DNA of 64,000 nucleotides, from NCBI GenBank assembly GCA_028686135.1, contig JAQUCP010000012.1:27209-91208 (forward strand), given 5' to 3'. Both the position numbers and the translations under genes were made by a program. The notes beneath the pieces are model-generated. The model saw only the letters and a program-made list of their open reading frames with translations. It did no database searches and was not told the origin of the DNA. This document shows, piece by piece, positions 62,130 to 64,000 of the stretch. Every line of letters starts with the position of its first letter. Position 1 is the first letter of the stretch. This DNA is from UBA12481 sp012523435 (GTDB lineage: Bacteria; Bacteroidota; Bacteroidia; Bacteroidales; UBA12481).

Positions 62130-63758
62130 TTATTTGTCAGCCAGGAAAGGATAATGATGATCTACTGGTGGCAGAAAACACTCTTTAATGGTTCTGGGTG
62201 AGACCCATCGTAGGAGGTTAAGCATGGATCCGGCTTTATCGTTAGTGCCTGATGCTCTGGATCCGCCGAATGGCTGGCGACCTACTACCGCACCGGTAGG
62301 TTTGTCGTTGATATAAAAATTGCCAGCTGCATTGATCAATGCACGACTGGCCATCTCAATGGCATACCGGTCGGTGGCGAACAGAGCCCCGGTTAATCCG
62401 TAAGGGGAGGTTTTGTCAACCAAACGAAGAACATCATTAAAGTCCTTGTCTTCATATACATAGAGTGTAAGAACCGGGCCAAAAAGTTCGGTCTGCATGG
62501 TATCATAGTTAGGATCCCGGGTAACAATTACGGTTGGCTCGATAAAATAACCTTTGCTCTTATCGTAATTTCCACCCGCGATGATTTCCACATCAGGGTG
62601 ATTTTTTGCCTGGTCGATGTACCCCGTCAGTTTATTGAATGCCCGTTCATCAATCACGGCATTCACAAAATTGGAGAAATCCTCCGGACTCCCCATTTTA
62701 AATTGGCTCAGGTCGTCGAGTAGGTGGCATTTGACTTCTGGCCATAGTGAGGCTGGAATATAACCTCGAGAGGCGGCGGAGCATTTTTGACCCTGGTATT
62801 CGAATGCCCCACGTGACAGGGCAGTGGCTACTTCCACGGCTCTGGCAGAAGGGTGGGCGAGGACAAAATCCTTGCCTCCGGTTTCTCCAACCAGCCTGGG
62901 GAAGGTCTTGTACCCAGTAATGTTATTTCCCACACCCTTCCAAAGGGATTGGAATACCTCGGTAGAGCCAGTGAAATGGATTCCGGCCAGATCGGGATGG
63001 GCTAAAGCTACATCAGCTGCTTCTTTACCAGGCGCGAATACCATGTTGATGACTCCCGCAGGTAATCCGGCAGCCCGGAGCACATCCATGAGAATCTTGG
63101 CTGAGTATATCTGATTCTGTGCAGGTTTCCAAACTACCACATTGCCCATCAAAGCCGGTGCAGCAGCCAGATTCAGCGCTATCGAGGTGAAATTGAACGG
63201 ACTGACGGCAAAGATAAATCCCTCCAGTGGCCTCTGTTCCAGACGGTTCCAGGTGTATAGATTGTTTTTAGGCTGTATATGATAGATATCGGCCATATAC
63301 TGAACGTTAAAGTTCAGAAAATCAATTGATTCGCAAGCGGCGTCGATTTCGGCCTGATGGACATTCTTGGATTGGCCTAGCATGGTGGCCGCATTAATTT
63401 TATATCGGAAAGCACCTGATAGCAAACTTGCTGCTTTCAGAAAGATGGAGGCTCGCTGTTCCCAGGAAGTTTCTGACCATTTCTGGCGGGCTTCCAATGC
63501 GTTTTCAATGGCCTGTGTGACCTGCTCTCCGGTTCCCATGTGGTAGCGGGCAAGTAAGGTGTCATGGTCGTGCGGAGCCCGAATCTCCTCCAGGTTACCA
63601 GTGGTGACTTCCTTGCCACCAATGATCATCGGAATATCGATGATCCTGGATTTCAGCGTCCGAATGGCTTTTTCGATTGCTTTTCGCTCATCACTTCCCG
63701 GAGCGTACCCGCGAACTTCCTCATTAACAGGAGTTGGGGGGGTGAATATGCTAATCAT
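62130..63758 (-). CDS. pruA: L-glutamate gamma-semialdehyde (pyrroline-5-carboxylate) dehydrogenase
   Basis: This 542-residue ALDH-superfamily enzyme converts glutamate semialdehyde to glutamate, the second step of proline breakdown. It shows AVSPFNFTSIALNL, GETGGKDFVLAHPSA, the catalytic Cys in GAFEYQGQKCSAASR near residue 323, and QPFGGSRASGTNDKAG. Its length is that of the stand-alone form rather than bifunctional PutA. A proline dehydrogenase is not recognised unless the flavoprotein at 54402 fills that role. Confidence 0.93.
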   Translation of the reverse strand: MISIFTPPTPVNEEVRGYAPGSDERKAIEKAIRTLKSRIIDIPMIIGGKEVTTGNLEEIRAPHDHDTLLARYHMGTGEQVTQAIENALEARQKWSETSWEQRASIFLKAASLLSGAFRYKINAATMLGQSKNVHQAEIDAACESIDFLNFNVQYMADIYHIQPKNNLYTWNRLEQRPLEGFIFAVSPFNFTSIALNLAAAPALMGNVVVWKPAQNQIYSAKILMDVLRAAGLPAGVINMVFAPGKEAADVALAHPDLAGIHFTGSTEVFQSLWKGVGNNITGYKTFPRLVGETGGKDFVLAHPSARAVEVATALSRGAFEYQGQKCSAASRGYIPASLWPEVKCHLLDDLSQFKMGSPEDFSNFVNAVIDERAFNKLTGYIDQAKNHPDVEIIAGGNYDKSKGYFIEPTVIVTRDPNYDTMQTELFGPVLTLYVYEDKDFNDVLRLVDKTSPYGLTGALFATDRYAIEMASRALINAAGNFYINDKPTGAVVGRQPFGGSRASGTNDKAGSMLNLLRWVSPRTIKECFLPPVDHHYPFLADK

Positions 63759-63798
63759 GTTTGTAATTGTTATTAATTGGTTGATGAAGAATTGTGCC

Positions 63799-63806
63799 CA
63801 AATATA
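63799..63806 (-). promoter_or_regulatory. -7 element for pruA
   Basis: TATATTTG on the minus strand, exact match, 41 bp before the ATG. Confidence 0.45.
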
Positions 63807-63833
63807 ACAATCACAATTGTAAAAGGTTTGTTA

Positions 63834-63871
63834 AGCCAGAATAAAGAGATGGAATTCTCTTTATTCTGGCT
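63834..63871. terminator. 15-bp perfect inverted repeat between pruA and the next gene
   Basis: AGCCAGAATAAAGAG (63834-63848) and CTCTTTATTCTGGCT (63857-63871) pair with an 8-base loop, downstream of the minus-strand gene ending at 63916. No U tract follows it on that strand, so termination is uncertain. Confidence 0.5.
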
Positions 63872-63915
63872 ATGGTTGGTTTGGTTTGGGCTCTGTTTTT
63901 CCCGGTTAAGTGGTA

Positions 63916-64000
63916 CTAACGAATTCGAATAGATCCCATGTGGGATTCCAAATTGATGGTTGAGGATCCGTCACCGAAGGTACCGGTGGTTCTTTTCGGA
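63916..64000 (-). CDS. C-terminal fragment of a DUF4097-like beta-strand repeat protein
   Basis: The frame is open from the window edge to a TAG at 63918-63916, giving 27 residues that include GTFGDGSSTINLESHMGSIRI, the repeating parallel-strand pattern of DUF4097-type adhesin-like proteins. Only the C-terminus is present, so the call is tentative. Confidence 0.5.
   Translation of the reverse strand, partial: PKRTTGTFGDGSSTINLESHMGSIRIR

Noticed and set aside
1..64000. CRISPR arrays, insertion sequences, prophage, rRNA or tRNA genes
   Set aside because: No regular short repeats, transposase-like frames, phage structural genes or cloverleaf-like intergenic sequences were seen by eye; a tRNAscan or Rfam run would settle the RNA part.

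Overview
The window comes from a chromosome of the phylum Bacteroidota, probably class Bacteroidia (Bacteroidales/Marinilabiliales-like). The sequence evidence is: recurrent TAnnTTTG promoter elements in place of the classical -10 box; a nadK-(PorG-like)-uppS-bamA-skp-skp-murI block; the tail of a gliding/type IX secretion lipoprotein (gldD); Bacteroidota-only families such as DUF4924; and many weak or missing Shine-Dalgarno sequences. Metabolism looks low-oxygen but oxygen-tolerant: 2-oxoacid:ferredoxin oxidoreductase (korAB), futalosine-route menaquinone genes (mqnB, mqnD), NADP-glutamate dehydrogenase, and two Fe/Mn superoxide dismutases, one of them exported. I see no rRNA, tRNA, CRISPR array, insertion sequence or prophage; this is chromosomal core with a few accessory islands.

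Layout. 1-3.97 kb: gldD tail, then a coupled three-gene exported operon (PafA-like pseudo-phosphatase, subtilisin-type protease, outer-membrane protein). 4-8.8 kb: ychF, transketolase, and an ECF sigma/anti-sigma-like/Spy-like cassette. 8.75-18.2 kb: hutH-hisS, a lysozyme-like protein, an exported unknown, an aldehyde dehydrogenase, an S9 peptidase and a SRAP/YedK protein. 18.2-25.5 kb (all minus): DUF4924, hslR, a two-component system, pth, rplY, prs, engB, manA and a Dabb protein. 25.6-35.4 kb: udk, a hydrolase, pdxJ, then CBS-nadK-porG-uppS-bamA-skp-skp-murI, the envelope biogenesis core. 35.4-47.5 kb: gamma-carbonic anhydrase, korAB, a 1003-residue REC-REC-PEP/pyruvate-binding protein, gdhA, fabD, folE, mqnB, mqnD, sod.

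47.5-52.7 kb is the most unusual part: a tightly overlapped minus-strand operon of a cobalamin-binding corrinoid protein, a UroD/MtaA-type methyltransferase, a second UroD-type protein fused to two thioredoxin-fold domains, a CobW-type GTPase and a stand-alone homocysteine methyltransferase domain. It looks like a split, apparently folate-independent methyl-transfer route to methionine from an unidentified methyl donor. Next to it lie a nitroreductase, an exported SOD and a 1077-residue single-chain fusion of 2Fe-2S, NAD(P)/FAD, 4Fe-4S, BFD-like and amino-acid-oxidase modules. 57.8-64 kb: a third OmpH/Skp protein, a GT2 glycosyltransferase, an FtsB/DivIC protein, a zinc-ribbon membrane protein paired with a condensation-type acyltransferase, pruA, and the tail of a DUF4097-like gene.

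All family assignments were made by reading the sequence; no database search was run. Comparisons to reference catalytic residues rest on my recall of those families.
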